Assembly: GCF_040802235.1 (NCBI RefSeq)
Contig: NC_133156.1
Coordinates: forward strand, 116,404,173 to 116,468,172
From: Manis javanica
Taxonomy: Eukaryota > Chordata > Mammalia > Pholidota > Manidae
Direction: 5' to 3'
DNA: 64,000 nucleotides
In this document: positions 1 through 11,655 of the stretch, one piece after another
Position numbering within the stretch: the first letter of the stretch is position 1
Layout: every line of letters begins with the position of its first letter
The notes under the pieces: model-generated
The model's database searches: none
Seen by the model: the letters and a program-made list of their open reading frames with translations, nothing else
Told to the model about the DNA's origin: nothing
Program-made: the position numbers and the translations under genes

Positions 1-959
1 AAAGAGTAGGGAAGTTCCAGGAGGTCTGAAAGTGAAGATGGGTTCATTATGTGAGAATGAAGAACTGTCTAACTAGGTTCCCTGGGAGGATACTGCCTTC
101 ACAAAGTCAATAAGGAATGTACTACAGATGGGAGCAGCGTCTATGGAAAGCTCGTGACAGCTGGCCACCTCCGGGGTGGGGGCGTTGATGGTAGGAAATG
201 CCACAGCACTGGGCATGCTACTATCAGTGGGGATAGTGGGATTCTCAAATGGGAGAGGCCAGTGTCATCACTTAAATGTCATGGGGACATGGATATAATG
301 GACAGTAAGGCTGGAGTGGAAATCAAGCTTTGACCTGCAGGGCTTTGTGACAATGGCCAATGGATCACCAAGTTCTGAGTGAAAGCTGGCTGGAGTGTTA
401 TCTGACTTATATAACAAAAAAAAGAAAGAAAAGAGGCAAGCTGGTGAGCAGAGGCTGGTGTCACCTGTCATTATGAGAAGATCATAGTCCCAGGTGCACA
501 GTGATGGAGAGGCCAGGTCCTAAGGAAAAGCCCTGATGCCACAGGTATATACAGTATACCCACTCAGACTTCTTAAGGGTTGGCTAAAAGGAGCTGCCCT
601 AGATGCCAGGGGACCCTCAATACCATTATGACCCTCTGTGTGGATGGGGGCTTTGGAAACCAGGAGTTCTGCTGGAGTTCTGGCCAAAGCCTTATCTCCT
701 AATGAGTCCCATCCTGGGGTTCTTTTTCCAGTCTACAAGAATATATTTGGGTTAAATATATTTAGACCCCTGGCCTGCAGAGGAAGACCCATTAGGGGAG
801 GAAGAGCCCCATGGAAACCTGTGAAACCATACCCTCTCCCTTGCCATGTTGGTAAATCATGAGCAATCATTTGAAGAGATGCAGCCATCAGTGTCACCAT
901 CAAAAAATGTAAAGGACACTAAAGCAATGGGCTCCACCATAACCTTGTTTAGCATCCTA
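1..959. other. Unassigned sequence before the recognisable ERV-L pol
   Basis: I see no gene here. The stretch directly precedes the decayed ERV-L reverse transcriptase and may be earlier gag/pol sequence of the same element, but I could not align it by eye. There is a small A-rich patch near 415-435. Confidence 0.3.
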
Positions 960-2244
960 GCAAAAGTGGATGGATAGTGGGCTGCTGTTGGCCTGTGGTA
1001 GCTGCTAAGTTAGATGTTGTAGCTCTGCTGGAAGCCCCTAACATTGACAGGCACTGCCACTTTGGAAATGCATTCTCCATTTCCATCAGAAAGGAGGATC
1101 CAAAGCAGTTCACGTTCCTCTGGGTTGGGCAGCAATTCTCATACATCCTATTGCCCCACAGGCAATGTGAAATCTCCTGCTCTTACTCTGAAAGGACCTT
1201 GGTGATCTTGACATTCTGCAGACCACTGTGGTGGTGCACCGCATTGTAACAGCATGCTGGGTGGATTTGGCGGCAGAGGTGGAAAGTACTCCGTATGTCC
1301 TAGCAAAATGTGTGCTAGAGTGTGGGTGACAAACTCCGGAAAGAATCGGGCCTGCCACCCTGAGGAAGTATTTAGAGGACCAACGACCTGGGGCATGCCT
1401 GCATATATTCCTTCTACAGAGAAGGACCATTTGTACCACCTAGCAGTGAGACATAGGCACAGGGGTTAGTAGGCCTCCCTGGGGTTTGGAAGCACTATGT
1501 TGTACTTGGTATATTCCTCCAAAGGGCTGTTAGTTTCATGTGGACTCCACCCCCTACCCCTGACCCCAATCCCCCACCCCCACAAAGATCCAGGCTTCGG
1601 TGCAAACTGCATTGCTGCTCTAGCTGTATACATGGCAGTTAGGAATACTGTGTGCAGTCTCTGCAGCAGAGAACTACTCAGGCTCCAGGCATGCTACTGG
1701 GCCTGAGTAGAGACTTTGCACATGATTATGGGAGACTAAGGGACCAAACAAATGGAGCTGTCTCCTCATGAGCTGGGCATTAGCAGATCCATGGAGTCAT
1801 AAATTCAGATGGGCATGGCAGTGATTCACCTTTACTGGGACTGACATCTACTGAGGATGGGGATCACTGCTTCTGCCCACAGAGTACCCTCCAATTCAAT
1901 TGTGCTTTGACATAGACAATATCAGATCCATGGCCACAGTATCTCACAAAAATTTTGCCTCAAGGATTGCTTTTCTGTCAAAGGACACTTGACTATGAGA
2001 TCTGCTCATCTTACTATCTACCTCAACACCAGAAGCAGCCAGCATGAATTGAGCAATGGAGTAGCTCAGCTACAGCACTGGCTATGCCGGGGTGCTGTCC
2101 TCCAGGATTCAGTACACGTGCTTTAATGGGCTGGTAGGGACATGTGCCCTAATGTTAAAATGCACAGGTCTGGAAACATGGGTAGAAGTAGGTTTGACTT
2201 CATCTCCACCATAATCAGTGACCCACTTGAAGAATTTGTACTTG
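960..2244 (+). pseudogene. Decayed ERV-L-like pol (RT, RNase H and integrase remnants)
   Basis: Read on the plus strand in shifting frames, the stretch follows the retroviral pol order. Around 1000-1150 there is an RT finger/palm segment (KLDVVALLE, then FLWVGQQFSYILLP). A one-base shift near 1160 leads to a reading like SPAL. The active-site YxDD region near 1240 is destroyed. At 1390-1430 comes AYIPSTEKDHLYHLA, like the RT thumb/connection of ERV-L pol, and at 1470-1540 a reading similar to GLLGFGRQY. At 1690-1740 ACYWA-VETLHMIMGD resembles the RNase H junction. At 2040-2240 the DNA resembles the integrase end and the start of dUTPase. Several stops and frameshifts show it is long dead. The family call is from memory of ERV-L pol. 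Confidence 0.72.
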
Positions 2245-2546
2245 TGTGGGGAAGTTGGGGTTCCTATGGGCAGGATCCTCACTGAACTTAAACTAACTGA
2301 TGATGTAACTGGCCTGTTGCTAGGCTACCGCTTCCACACCTGTAGGCAATAAGCTATTATTGCGCTATATAGAGAGCTTGGCCCAGTGCTCTGGGCTGAG
2401 GCAGAGACCTAGTGCTCAACCTGCCGCCAGGAGAACAAGCCGGGTAATAAACCCTTTCACCCCAAAGAAACGTTCTACTGTCATTTTCTTTGGTCACACT
2501 GAATCCCTAGCGAACTTGCTGGGGGCTGAAACCCATTGGCAAGACA
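2245..2546 (+). repeat. Solo LTR (gammaretrovirus-like) inserted in the ERV-L relic
   Basis: The 302-bp LTR starts TGTGGGGAAG and ends GGCAAGACA, so it has TG...CA ends. It is flanked by the 5-bp duplication ACTTG (2240-2244 and 2547-2551). Inside are a TATA-like GCTATATAGAG at about 2364-2374 and AATAAA at about 2446. The spacing fits U3-R-U5. ERV-L sequence resumes directly after it, with no internal retroviral region or second LTR, which fits recombination of a provirus to a solo LTR. Confidence 0.75.
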
Positions 2547-2900
2547 ACTTGTCTCCTACAACCTAGGCTCAGATTGATTAGAAGTTTTGCTTCCAGGGGC
2601 AGGGGACCTGGTAAGGGTAAGGTGACTTGACTTCTAAAAACACCGCATGGTCCCTGTGCGATCTCCGTGCCAGTGGATGAGCAGGCAAGGAAGGGGCTAT
2701 TGTACTGGGGCAGATAATTGACCTGGATTATCATAAGGAGCTAAAGAGGAGTATGTCTGGAGCCCAAGAGATTCACTGGACTGCCACCTTCGGGCCTCGT
2801 GGAAACAGAGAGCAGGCCATGGCAGCAGCCACAGCCTGACAGGGCAAGGCAGCTAAGGTCTCAGGTCCCATGATGGTCGAAGTCTGTGTCCTACTTACCT
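2547..2900 (+). pseudogene. ERV-L dUTPase-region remnant downstream of the solo LTR
   Basis: After the LTR the ERV-L relic continues. At 2570-2600 the reading is close to the GLEVL part of the dUTPase segment. At 2680-2780 it is similar to ARKGVIVLGQIIDLDY followed by the EIH box near the pol end. At 2840-2890 the DNA resembles the last part of the polyprotein. It is frame-shifted and non-coding. The downstream end is uncertain. Confidence 0.6.
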
Positions 2901-4090
2901 GATCTAGACCAGCTGAAGTGCTGGTCCAAGGTGAGGGACTTCGGAATGGGTGATGGGGAGGGGGGACAGTCCAGCACCAGTTGCAGTGGCGAGCAAGCTC
3001 AGTCGTTAAAGTGCGGTGCCTGACTTGCAGCAGCAGCAGCATTGAGGGGCTCGTCAGAAAGGCAGAGCCTGGGCTCCACCCCAGGTGTGCAGTCAGACCT
3101 CATGTGCGCTTTAACGAGCCCTCCAGGCGATGCTGATGCCCCAGAACCTGAGAACCACAGCTGCAGCTTGTTCTCCTGAGCCCCCGCATTAAGTCCTTCC
3201 AGGTCCCATCCCCCTGGAAGGAGATGCCTCTGCAACGGATTTAACAGGGGAGGAATCTGACAGAGCCTGGGGTGGGCTGCGTCAGGTAGCTCCTCGGTAC
3301 CACTTCGCAGCCTCTCTGCCACAATTCTCCTTTCAGCCACTGACGCAGTAACCAATTCCATGCAAGTCTGGATGGCTTCACCCAGGTCACACCTGACTGC
3401 ATCTTATCTAAGGCCAGTGCTGTGTACCTCTTACTTCCTGCTCCAAAGCTTCTCTGACACTAAAGCATGGGAAGCACAGGGAACCTATTCGGCACTCCTC
3501 AAACAGCATAATCTGCCGTTAAATGTTCTTCCCAGTCGCACCACTGGGTAGCGAGGTACTTACAGCATGACCTGAAAGTGCAGGCAGGTGAAACTGTGGG
3601 GCCACTCTTGCCCAGTGGTGAACAGGAACCAATGGATAAATGCCTTCTTTCTCCTTTTGTACCCTGGACAGGACCCTGCAAGACTGACACCAGTACCTGT
3701 ACCACTGGCCAACTCTCATCGGCTTTCCCTGGTCCTCTCCCTTGTCTGGCAATCTTGCTCTCTAGGATCACTTCCCAAATAAACTGCTCTACATGGAGCC
3801 TTGTCTTAGGCTCTGTTTGGGAGGAACCCAGAGTAAAACACCTGGCTGCCTGGAATGCTCTTGGCCTGCTTTTCAAGAGTCTCATTCAGATTTCAGACTG
3901 TCATCTATTCAAAGAGGCCTCCCCTAATGATCTAATGCAAAGCAGCAAGCCTCTATCATCAGGTTACCCTATTTGAATTCTCAGTGTAGCAGCTATAACT
4001 ATCTAACGTTTTCCTTTAAGAGATGATTTCATGGTAGTGTCTTTGTCCAGCACTGGAATAGCTTGCATAGGAGAGGGAGAACCTGGCTTA
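2901..4090. other. Unique-looking sequence downstream of NIM1K
   Basis: Moderately GC-rich sequence with reading frames up to 132 codons on both strands (for example 3578-3976 plus). None shows a recognisable domain, and the frames overlap on opposite strands, as expected by chance at this base composition. I see no repeat family. Confidence 0.4.
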
Positions 4091-4094
4091 CTAC

Positions 4095-4185
4095 ATCTTC
4101 GCTCTTTCCCCAGCACCTTGAACAGTGCCTGGCACATAGGAGGCATTGGATATGTATTTCTTGATTAAATGAATGAATGCTAGAG
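4095..4185 (+). repeat. L2 3'-end fragment
   Basis: The sequence around CAGTGCCTGGCACATAGGAG followed by a GATTAAATGAATGAATG-like tail is the diagnostic end of mammalian L2 LINEs. Only about 90 bp is recognisable. Confidence 0.65.
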
Positions 4186-4239
4186 TTTGAGAACAAGACA
4201 GCAGAGCAAGCCAGAATCTGAGCTAATACACTTTTTGAG

Positions 4240-4365
4240 GAGAAAAACCCTTGTCTTAAATTTATTTAAAAATTACAAAAACGTCTTCACCCAAGTTGTC
4301 CATGAAAAAATTTAAAAGCAGCGACAATGCTCTTGGTTAATTGGTTACCAGTCATCTAATGCAAT
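4240..4365 (-). other. NIM1K: Predicted NIM1K 3' UTR with poly(A) signal
   Basis: The minus strand carries AATAAA at 4266-4261, about 100 nt past the stop codon and followed by a T-rich stretch. It is the first hexamer after the stop, so the shortest mRNA form would end near 4240-4250. A longer 3' UTR reaching into the unique sequence at 2900-4090 is possible. Confidence 0.4.
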
Positions 4366-5115
4366 TTATAAAATTGAACAAAATTTGGATGTGTGTCTTA
4401 TGCCTCTGCAGACACGGGACCCTTTCTTTAGATCCCTTTCTTTAGGGTCTGGTAGAATCATTACTGGGACACTTTCCAAAGCCTTTTTCCTTTGGACTCT
4501 ATGTAAAATGATCCGATAGACCCCTGTGATGGAGCTTCGGGCATCCCTCCCTTGGTTATTTCGAATATGCTCCTCTGTGATGCCCAAATGTTCTAAAGTG
4601 CTTTTGACCTCATTTTCTTCTTCCTTGAGAGTGCTGGTCTCTGACAAATGCTTGGGATCCAGCTGGAAAGGTTCCAAAGGGGTGGGGTATGGCACCCCCT
4701 GCATCCATTCATTGTTCATGATGGAGTCGATCCCATACCTGTCGGTGGGTACGGGCTGAAGGACCCCCCGGATGAGGCGGAGGCAGGGCTCCGACAGGTG
4801 CGGGGGCGTGCAGTACGTGCCCTCCAGGATGCTCTTCTTCAGTTTGGCCACGGTCTCTGCCCGGAATGGCATGGTGCCGGTCACCATGAAGTACAGAAGC
4901 ACCCCCAAGGCCCAGATATCCACATAAACGCCGACATAGTGCTCGTCTCGGAAAAGTTCAGGTGCAGCGTAGGGAGGAGACCCGCAGAAAGTGTTCAACA
5001 TTTCACCTTTTTTACTTAATGTGCTGAATCCAAAATCACCCACCTTCACACAAGTGTTACTGGTATAGAACACATTTTCTGCTTTCAGATCTCTGTGAAT
5101 AATTTGGTTTTCATG
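4366..5115 (-). CDS. NIM1K: NIM1K last coding exon: kinase C-lobe and C-terminal tail
   Basis: This exon encodes residues 188-436 and the stop (4366-4368) of the AMPK-related Ser/Thr kinase NIM1. It opens after an AG acceptor (plus-strand CT at 5116-5117) directly with HENQIIHRDLKAEN, the catalytic loop, whose Asp196 is the catalytic base. DFG follows at 214-216 and the T-loop LNTFCGSPPYAAPE at 227-240. Thr229 is at the position that LKB1-type kinases phosphorylate in the AMPK family; that regulation is family knowledge, not visible here. The C-lobe (DIWALGVLLYFMVTGTMPF) is complete, and the tail ends in SKFCSIL. The frame is open throughout, with no frameshift. A few positions differ from the human protein as I recall it, all conservative or outside catalytic residues. 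The exon sits 2.06 kb from the preceding coding exon. The assignment rests on near-complete agreement with remembered mammalian NIM1K. Confidence 0.96.
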   Translation of the reverse strand, partial: HENQIIHRDLKAENVFYTSNTCVKVGDFGFSTLSKKGEMLNTFCGSPPYAAPELFRDEHYVGVYVDIWALGVLLYFMVTGTMPFRAETVAKLKKSILEGTYCTPPHLSEPCLRLIRGVLQPVPTDRYGIDSIMNNEWMQGVPYPTPLEPFQLDPKHLSETSTLKEEENEVKSTLEHLGITEEHIRNNQGRDARSSITGVYRIILHRVQRKKALESVPVMILPDPKERDLKKGSRVCRGIRHTSKFCSIL

Positions 5116-7174
5116 CTGTGGAAGAAGACATAGGGAAAATCATCATTTTCAAAGTGAAATAACAACATGAAAAAAATGCATCAGTTGCTATGAAACAGTG
5201 AGGTGATGGAGAGCAACTTAAATCAGGTCAGCAAACCTCAAGAGCTGCCCTGTCAAACCTTTAGCCAAACACAACACCCACACCCCAAAAATAGTCCAAA
5301 GGTCTTATTCTTATGTGGGGTAAGGGTTGGAGTCTGACCCACACATGTGAACTAAAGATTTAGTGCCAGAAATAAGGCCCGGATCTTACGAAACTGCATG
5401 GTCCCAAACACAATGGAACGGTCTTGGGTTTAGAGGCTTCTCTGATTGGGTGATACCTCGATGAGGGCCGATACCAAGAAGGCTGGGAGCCCTCCCCCAC
5501 CTTCCCAGCCGCGCTCCTTGCGGCTCCTTTGTCTCCGCAGAATCAGTGAAGGGAGGAGGCCTATGTGGCAAGTTTCTAGCGGGCCCCACTGTGGGTTGGG
5601 AGCATATGCCCACCCCTACCCTTGCAATTTGGGTCCAGCCAATCGTGAGGACCCTTGACCTGTTCAGTCCCAAGGGCTCTTGAGAAACGGTTTAATGTTA
5701 CTTTTCCCAATGGGCCTCCTGGGGTGAGAAACCAGGCTTTGGAGCCTGACAGCTTGGTTAATTCTAAGTTCAACGATACCAGCAGTGTAATAATGTGAGT
5801 GTCAGTTTCCTTCTTTGAGAAAGTGGGATACTGACAGCCACCTCATCAGGTTGCTGTGAGACCTGTCAGGGATGCTTTCTCTGCAGTGGTCCTGGTACAG
5901 GGTCAACATGCTCAGTAAAACTCAGATCTATATCTATGATCCACCCTTCCTTTCTTCAGAGGTGAGATTGCTGGAAGAAATGTCAGAGGATAGCGCCTCC
6001 GAGGGCTCAGTCTGCACCCTTTACTACTGGATTCTCTTCTGCTCTCCCAGCAGATTTCTTTTCCAAGTGAATGTGGAAGACTCTTTCCCCATCTGCTCTC
6101 TGCTTGGTATGGGTCTGGCTTATTCCCTAGCCCTGGGAAAGCCCACCACAGCATAGGGCCCCTTAAATGACAACTGGTGGTACTGCAGGTCTGAAACTCC
6201 CCCCTGCCCCCATTACAGTCAGGTTCTTCTCCCTTGCTCACTTCTTTCTCCACCCCTTCTCCTTCCTAACTGCTATCTTGGGTCCCCTAGGTCACTAATT
6301 CCTCTGCTAATAATTTGGCCAAGTCACTGATTCCAGTCCTTGCCCCACAACATCCAGACAGAGGAGTGAACTAGAAATAGCTTCTCAACCAGACCCCAGA
6401 GAAGCATCTCTTTTCTGCCAGTTGGACTGAGATCTGGATAAAGAAGGCAGCCGAAAGTTTTGCACTAATGGAATAGTGAAAATGGCAGCCAGATCTACAA
6501 GTCAGGTTCCTTCTGTGTGTCTGGCAACACTGCCCATAGAGAGAGCACAAAAGGATCAGTTCCTGGAGGAACCGGGATAGTGTGCTTTAGGAGTCCAGAT
6601 TTACCTAAAAAAAATTGGACAACCAAAATAAGAATGACATAATCAAGTGGTAATGTGCAGAACAGAGAGGCAGCAAAAACTACTGGAGATCTTCAAAGGT
6701 AAGAAGGATTGGTGTGGGCTGACGTGTGATTGAAGAAAGTTTCAGAGAGTGACAGAACTGAGCTGGGTCATGATCTGTGTCTAGGACTTAGAGTGTGAGA
6801 TGTGAAAAGAGGGGAGAGGACATCCTAGACAAGAGTTTGGGGAGGCAAGGTCTCGAATCAGCGAGGAACCAGTTGAGGAAATGGAGTTGAGAAACAGATG
6901 TGGCCAGGGAGCAGCTGATGATCATCCTGCTACTCAGAGTGACTTGCCAACCTTCGCAGGTGCCCAGAGGCTGCCTGGAACTGGAGATCCCAGGGAGTTG
7001 CCTCAGAGGCAAGGAGCATGAGCCCAGCCAGACTTCTGACTCTCACAGATGGACTATTGTCTGTCCTTGTAGGACTAAGGCCCTCTGGGAAGCTTGGGTG
7101 TTAGTAAACTAAAGCCCCATGCTCTCATTGTGGGTAGAATGGGAGCAAGACTCTTATTGCTCATGCCCGCTCAC
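5116..7174 (-). other. NIM1K: NIM1K intron between the middle and last coding exons
   Basis: This 2.06-kb intron has GT...AG ends on the minus strand. A plus-oriented MIR-like fragment lies at about 5800-5930 (CAGTTTCC...GTTGCTGTGAGA). The rest looks unique. The frames at 5386-5673, 5872-6156 and 5912-6253 overlap one another and show no domain. Confidence 0.8.
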
Positions 7175-7443
7175 CATGTGCTTCACAGCGGACACGATCT
7201 GGGAGAAGATGAGCTTGCTTTCTGGTTCTGAGAGCTTCCCTTCAGTGCTAATTTTCCCAAAGAGCTCCCCACCTCCTGCATACTCCATCACCAAATGAAG
7301 CTTGGACAGAGTCTCCACAACTTCGTAAAGACGGATAATGTTGGGATGGTACAGTTTTTCCATGCTGGAGATTTCACGAGATAGTAGCCTTTGAGTTTTC
7401 TGGTCTAACTTGGTCTTGTCCAGGATCTTAATGGCCACCTTTT
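7175..7443 (-). CDS. NIM1K: NIM1K middle coding exon: kinase N-lobe
   Basis: This 269-bp exon encodes residues 98-187. It follows a strong acceptor (pyrimidine-rich ...ttttccccag on the minus strand) and ends at ATG|GTGAGC, a consensus donor. The split codon 98 (G|AA) restores Glu and keeps the frame into KVAIKILDK. Lys103 is the VAIK ATP-anchoring lysine, and Glu121 in [10 protein letters not shown] is the expected alpha-C partner. The hinge reads [11 protein letters not shown], typical of AMPK/MARK-like kinases. The segment ends with [11 protein letters not shown], just before the catalytic loop in the next exon. Translation into the intron on either side quickly loses family similarity, which supports the chosen boundaries. 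Confidence 0.95.
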
Positions 7444-7689
7444 CTGGGGAAAAATAAAAAAGAAAGTCAAGGGAGGTGCCAGTGTTCATAGTAGCACAGA
7501 CATTTAGAACTGGAAGGGACCTTTGTTTCACTAGACACAGAGGTTAAGTGGCTGTTCCCGAGCTCACAGAGCTCATCAGCAGTAATGACAGAAAGCAATT
7601 CATGAGTTCAGTGTAAGTGCTAGTCCTTTGGATCAGTCTGAGTTTTCCAGGTTTTAATGCCAATTCCTGCCTCCCAGGGAGCTTTCATT

Positions 7690-8190
7690 TTAATGATCTT
7701 TATTCAGTTTTTTGGATAAAGTTAAAAGTGCTTGGCTTAGCATAGAGAGCCCTTCTTAACCAGACCCAACCCTTTTCTTTGCCCACTAGCCCATGACTCC
7801 TGTCCACAGACCCACCTCCCTGCACACGTTTTGGTCCAACTTTTTGTTGTTCCCTGAAAAAAATCTGAACATTCATGCCTGGGACTTTCCTCTACCTGAA
7901 TCCACCTGGATCATTTCCTCTGTCTGGTTCATCACCCCTTCCCTGACCTTTATTCAGGTAACTCCTGATGATCTTGCAAGGATACCCTCAGAACCGCCCT
8001 CTTCCAGGAAGCCTTCCCTGACACCTGTCCTAGGAAGATCACCATGTCCGGGTTCTGTGTGTTCTCTGTCCTCTAACCTCCACCCACTGGCCTGTCCGTG
8101 CTGACTCCTCACCTCTCCTCCCAGCCCTTCCCTGTATGGGCTAAGTTTTGTTGGCTTTTGTCGGTGCCTGGCATGTAATGTAACTGCACC
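7690..8190 (+). repeat. L2 LINE fragment
   Basis: CT-rich coding-like text including CCAGGAAGCCTTCCCTGACA and an ending similar to GTGCCTGGCATGTAATG matches the 3' half of L2. It is diverged. Confidence 0.6.
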
Positions 8191-8289
8191 ATACACACAC
8201 TAGTACTCAGTGTGCTGGTGTTGGTAAGGGTATGAGAACTGCACTGCAATGCATGGCTGCTGGGAGGTTTAACTGGACAATACCCAACT

Positions 8290-8790
8290 GTAGTTGGTAT
8301 TACGTACTGAGAGCCTTAAAAATAGTCACACCCTTTGATCCAGTCATTCCACTTTTGGCAATTACTTGCAAAGAAAGAATCTGACACATGTGCAGAATAG
8401 TATGTGTAAGAAGACTTCTGTGATATTGAGAGCAGCTGATGTGTCCAACAAGAGAGATGATCAAAGAGTGGTTCACCCATCTCTACGATGGTACATCATG
8501 CAGCTACCAAAATAATGATGTTGATCTTTATTTATTGACATGAAAAGATGTTCAATTTAGATCAAGAGAGGAAAAATTCAAATATACATTAACATAGAAA
8601 AAAAATCTGGCAAGATACTCACCAAAATGTTTAGAGTACTTTATTAATGGTGGAAGAGGGAGGGGCTCATGGATGGTTTTCCTTTAAATTTTTTTTTACT
8701 TACTATCTGTATTTTCTAGCTTTCCTAAAATTGTACAATTAATACAGATTAAATTATGTAGTAAAAATCATTAATGATTGAAAATAAACG
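8290..8790 (+). repeat. Ancient L1 (L1M) 3' fragment
   Basis: The run from ...TTTGATCCAGTCATTCCAC through the GGTACATCATGCAGCTACC-like segment to a T-rich end is the sense 3' part of ORF2 and 3' UTR of an old L1. No reading frame remains. Confidence 0.65.
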
Positions 8791-9039
8791 AATCTCTGCT
8801 CCATACTTCACGTTTTGGTTTAAACTGGGTCAGACTTCTTATTTGATAAGCAAGAACTTTCCAGGCAAGTGAACTGAGAGGACGAGATCACAGGGCTCCT
8901 GCTTGACCCACTTGCAAAACAACTGCCTTGAAGAACTTTGGCACAGTGATTACCGGCATGAAGACACCTCTCGTTTAAAACAGGAGTGTTTTTGGTATAT
9001 TAACTAGGTCCTTTAGGGCTTCTGGAAGGGGAAGAGGCA

Positions 9040-9420
9040 GGGTTCGCTGGTGCCCGATGAAGGCATACTTGCTCTGTGCTGGGGACAGAGGCGGCCAGCG
9101 ATCACCGCACGGAGCGCGGGGGCTGCGCGACCTTGGAGGGGACCTGCCCAGCGTGTCCTTCCGCCCTGGTGGCATCTTCTCTACTGTTCAGACTGTAGGG
9201 TTCGGTGCCGCCGCTAGAACAGAAGCTTCTGCTTGGTGTAGCCTGTTGGTGAGCTGTTATTTTAAGGGCTAGACAGCCCATCCTCGGTCTGGAGGGTGCT
9301 GGCAGCGCGACCACACCTCCTCTCCGGGGCGTGTCCGTTGGCTGCACCCGCGCCCTGCGCTGGGAGCGCCCCGGGACCGGGTCGTGATGCGGCTCGGGCT
9401 GCTGTCACAAACCTCCCTTT
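9040..9420. promoter_or_regulatory. CpG-rich intronic patch
   Basis: About 380 bp with many CpG dinucleotides (for example GCACGGAGCGCGGGGGCTGC and GCGCCCCGGGACCGG) sits inside the large NIM1K intron, in otherwise CpG-poor DNA. It could be a small CpG island with promoter or enhancer activity. No TATA box or open frame tied to it stands out. Confidence 0.4.
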
Positions 9421-11404
9421 CGCACAGTCCCAGTTTAATTTAATTTTCTTTATTTTATATGTGAGTGATCCTTAGCATGGGCTGCCCTGCCAGGGTCAGA
9501 GCAGAGTGTGCGGGGCAGGAGCTGTGAGATTCCGCGCTCTGGGTGCCTCCTGGCCCCACTTTAGTCCCCACCTGTTTCCTCCACTTTGCGTTCAGTCAGA
9601 TTCTAGCCATGCCTCAGAATATAGACATATAGTCTATATAGATAAAACATTCTGAATTGTCACTGACTGGAGAAACTGCTGTTCCGTGAAGAGCTACGTC
9701 TCGGAATCCACTCTTCCAACATTTGTTCAGCGAGTACCTCCTGCGGCCACTGAAAGTCAGAGGCACCGGTCCCACAGCCCAGTGGGAGGAAGACTCGGAA
9801 GAAAGCCCTACTAGGAGTGCAGCTCATGATAGGAAGGGGCATGGGCAGGAAATGGGAAGGCCTCCCTGACAGGGCATGCTTAGGGTGTGACCAGGAGGTG
9901 AGGAGGGGAGGCCCACTGGCTGTGGGGACTGCACCCACGTGTGCCCTGTGAGACACACACAAGTGCTTGAGGACTGAGAGAAACCCACTGTGCTGGACAC
10001 AGAATGAGGGAAATGTCCCAAAGCAGCCTGGAGCTGGAGGTAGGGGTCAGATAAGCAGAGCCTTGGAGGTCATTTAAAAAAATGTAGCCGTTATCTTTAG
10101 AGCAGTAGGAAGATATTACAAGGTTTTAAGGGAGAGTTGCATATATGATTTCCATTTTAGAATGAGTACCCAGGCTGCAGTGTGGGAAATGAATAGAGGA
10201 AAATCAAGCCTGAGAGCAGACGGTGGCTTGGGAGGTGAAGATAGCAAATCCAGAGAGAGGACTCCCACGGGGAGAGAATGAAATCGATTTGAGAGGTAAA
10301 CCTCCCGTCTCCAAATTTAGTGAAGATTCTGACATAGGCCTCATCTCGGGCAACGCATTCCTCAAACCAGAACTTAAACGCCAGTGTCTCTAGAGGCCAG
10401 GGTGGAAATGAAGTGGCAAGCTTATCGTAAAGCCATAGTGGGTTCCATGCCCAGTGCAAAGAGGCAGCTGCTATCCAATATAGTTACTGTTTGGAATGAA
10501 GACTCAGTGTTACCTAATCTGATTTTTTCAAGAGGAGCCAGACATCTGAATTTGAATGCAAACATTCCAATCATTAAATGTCAGCAACTAATTTACAATT
10601 TTAAACCTAGAATGGACCAAGCAAAATGTGACTGCAAGACCAAAGGGACAAGGGGAGGGAGCAGATATTAGAACCAGAGAGTGTTGTATAGAGAAAACTT
10701 GCTTGAGAGGAGCTGAAACCTCCCATCTGGGCACCCAGCCAGCCTGAGTCAACCTTCCAGGGAGGGGCTGCAGGACAGATATCAGGCCTCCCTCTCCTTC
10801 CTTTGATTTTCTGCATGGGCTTGCCACAGACAAAGTCAACTGGAACACAGAGGGCTGAGACTTGATGTAGGGAGACAAACAGCAGATGCAGGCTGGAGCA
10901 TGGATCTGAAGGCGGAGGGAAGGTATCCAGCACAGCCGGCTTGCAATGTAAGAGTGTGAGATGCAAGGGCACATGAAACAAGGGGCTGTACCCTAGTGTG
11001 GGGCTCAGGGAAGATTTTTAGACTTTCCCTGGAGTCTAAGTTATAGTTGAGGAAAGGAGTGGAGAGGCAATAAGAGGTGCTGATCATAGGGATGTGCAGG
11101 AGAGATCTGGAAACACCCTGATACCATAGGGTATTGGTCCATACACTTTTTTGATTGGCTTCCTTTATCAATAAAATATTTTTGAGCACTACCCTAAAAT
11201 ATGTACATTTGTTTATAAATTACATGCATGCACTAACACATTTTCAATATACATAATCATGGAAATTGAAGATATAATTATAAATAAATAGGAGTAGGAA
11301 TTTTAATATTTCCTTCCCTCATCCCAGTGAATCACCTGAGGCAACCCCTAGGGTATGTGCACACTGCTGTGGAGGCCACTCAGGGTCATGAATAATCTCC
11401 AAGG

Positions 11405-11655
11405 TGCTAAAACCAGTTCTCAGGCTTCATCCCTTCTGCTTGAAACGCCTTGATCTCTTGGTTTCCAGGACAACACAAACCCCTGTTTTTTCTCCTGTCT
11501 TTGCCACTTCTTCTAAGGCTCCTTTGCTCTATCCTTTTCATCTCTGTAGCCTCTAAATGTTGGCTACCTGAAGGCTTAGCCCTTGGACCCCCTCATATTT
11601 ATTATTTCCTTAGTGATCCCTGGTGCATAACTACATCTGCCTACCGACCTCTCCA
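11405..11655 (+). repeat. L2 LINE, 5' part of an interrupted copy
   Basis: CTCTTGGTTTCCAGGACAAC and CTCTAAATGTTGGCTACCTG match the L2 ORF2 3' region. The copy resumes at about 12110 after an insertion. Confidence 0.65.

Noticed and set aside
3499..3976. Overlapping 128- and 132-codon frames on opposite strands
   Set aside because: They lack domains, and the mutual overlap points to chance in GC-moderate DNA.
4526..5019. Plus-strand frames opposite the NIM1K exon
   Set aside because: They are antisense shadows of a conserved kinase exon.
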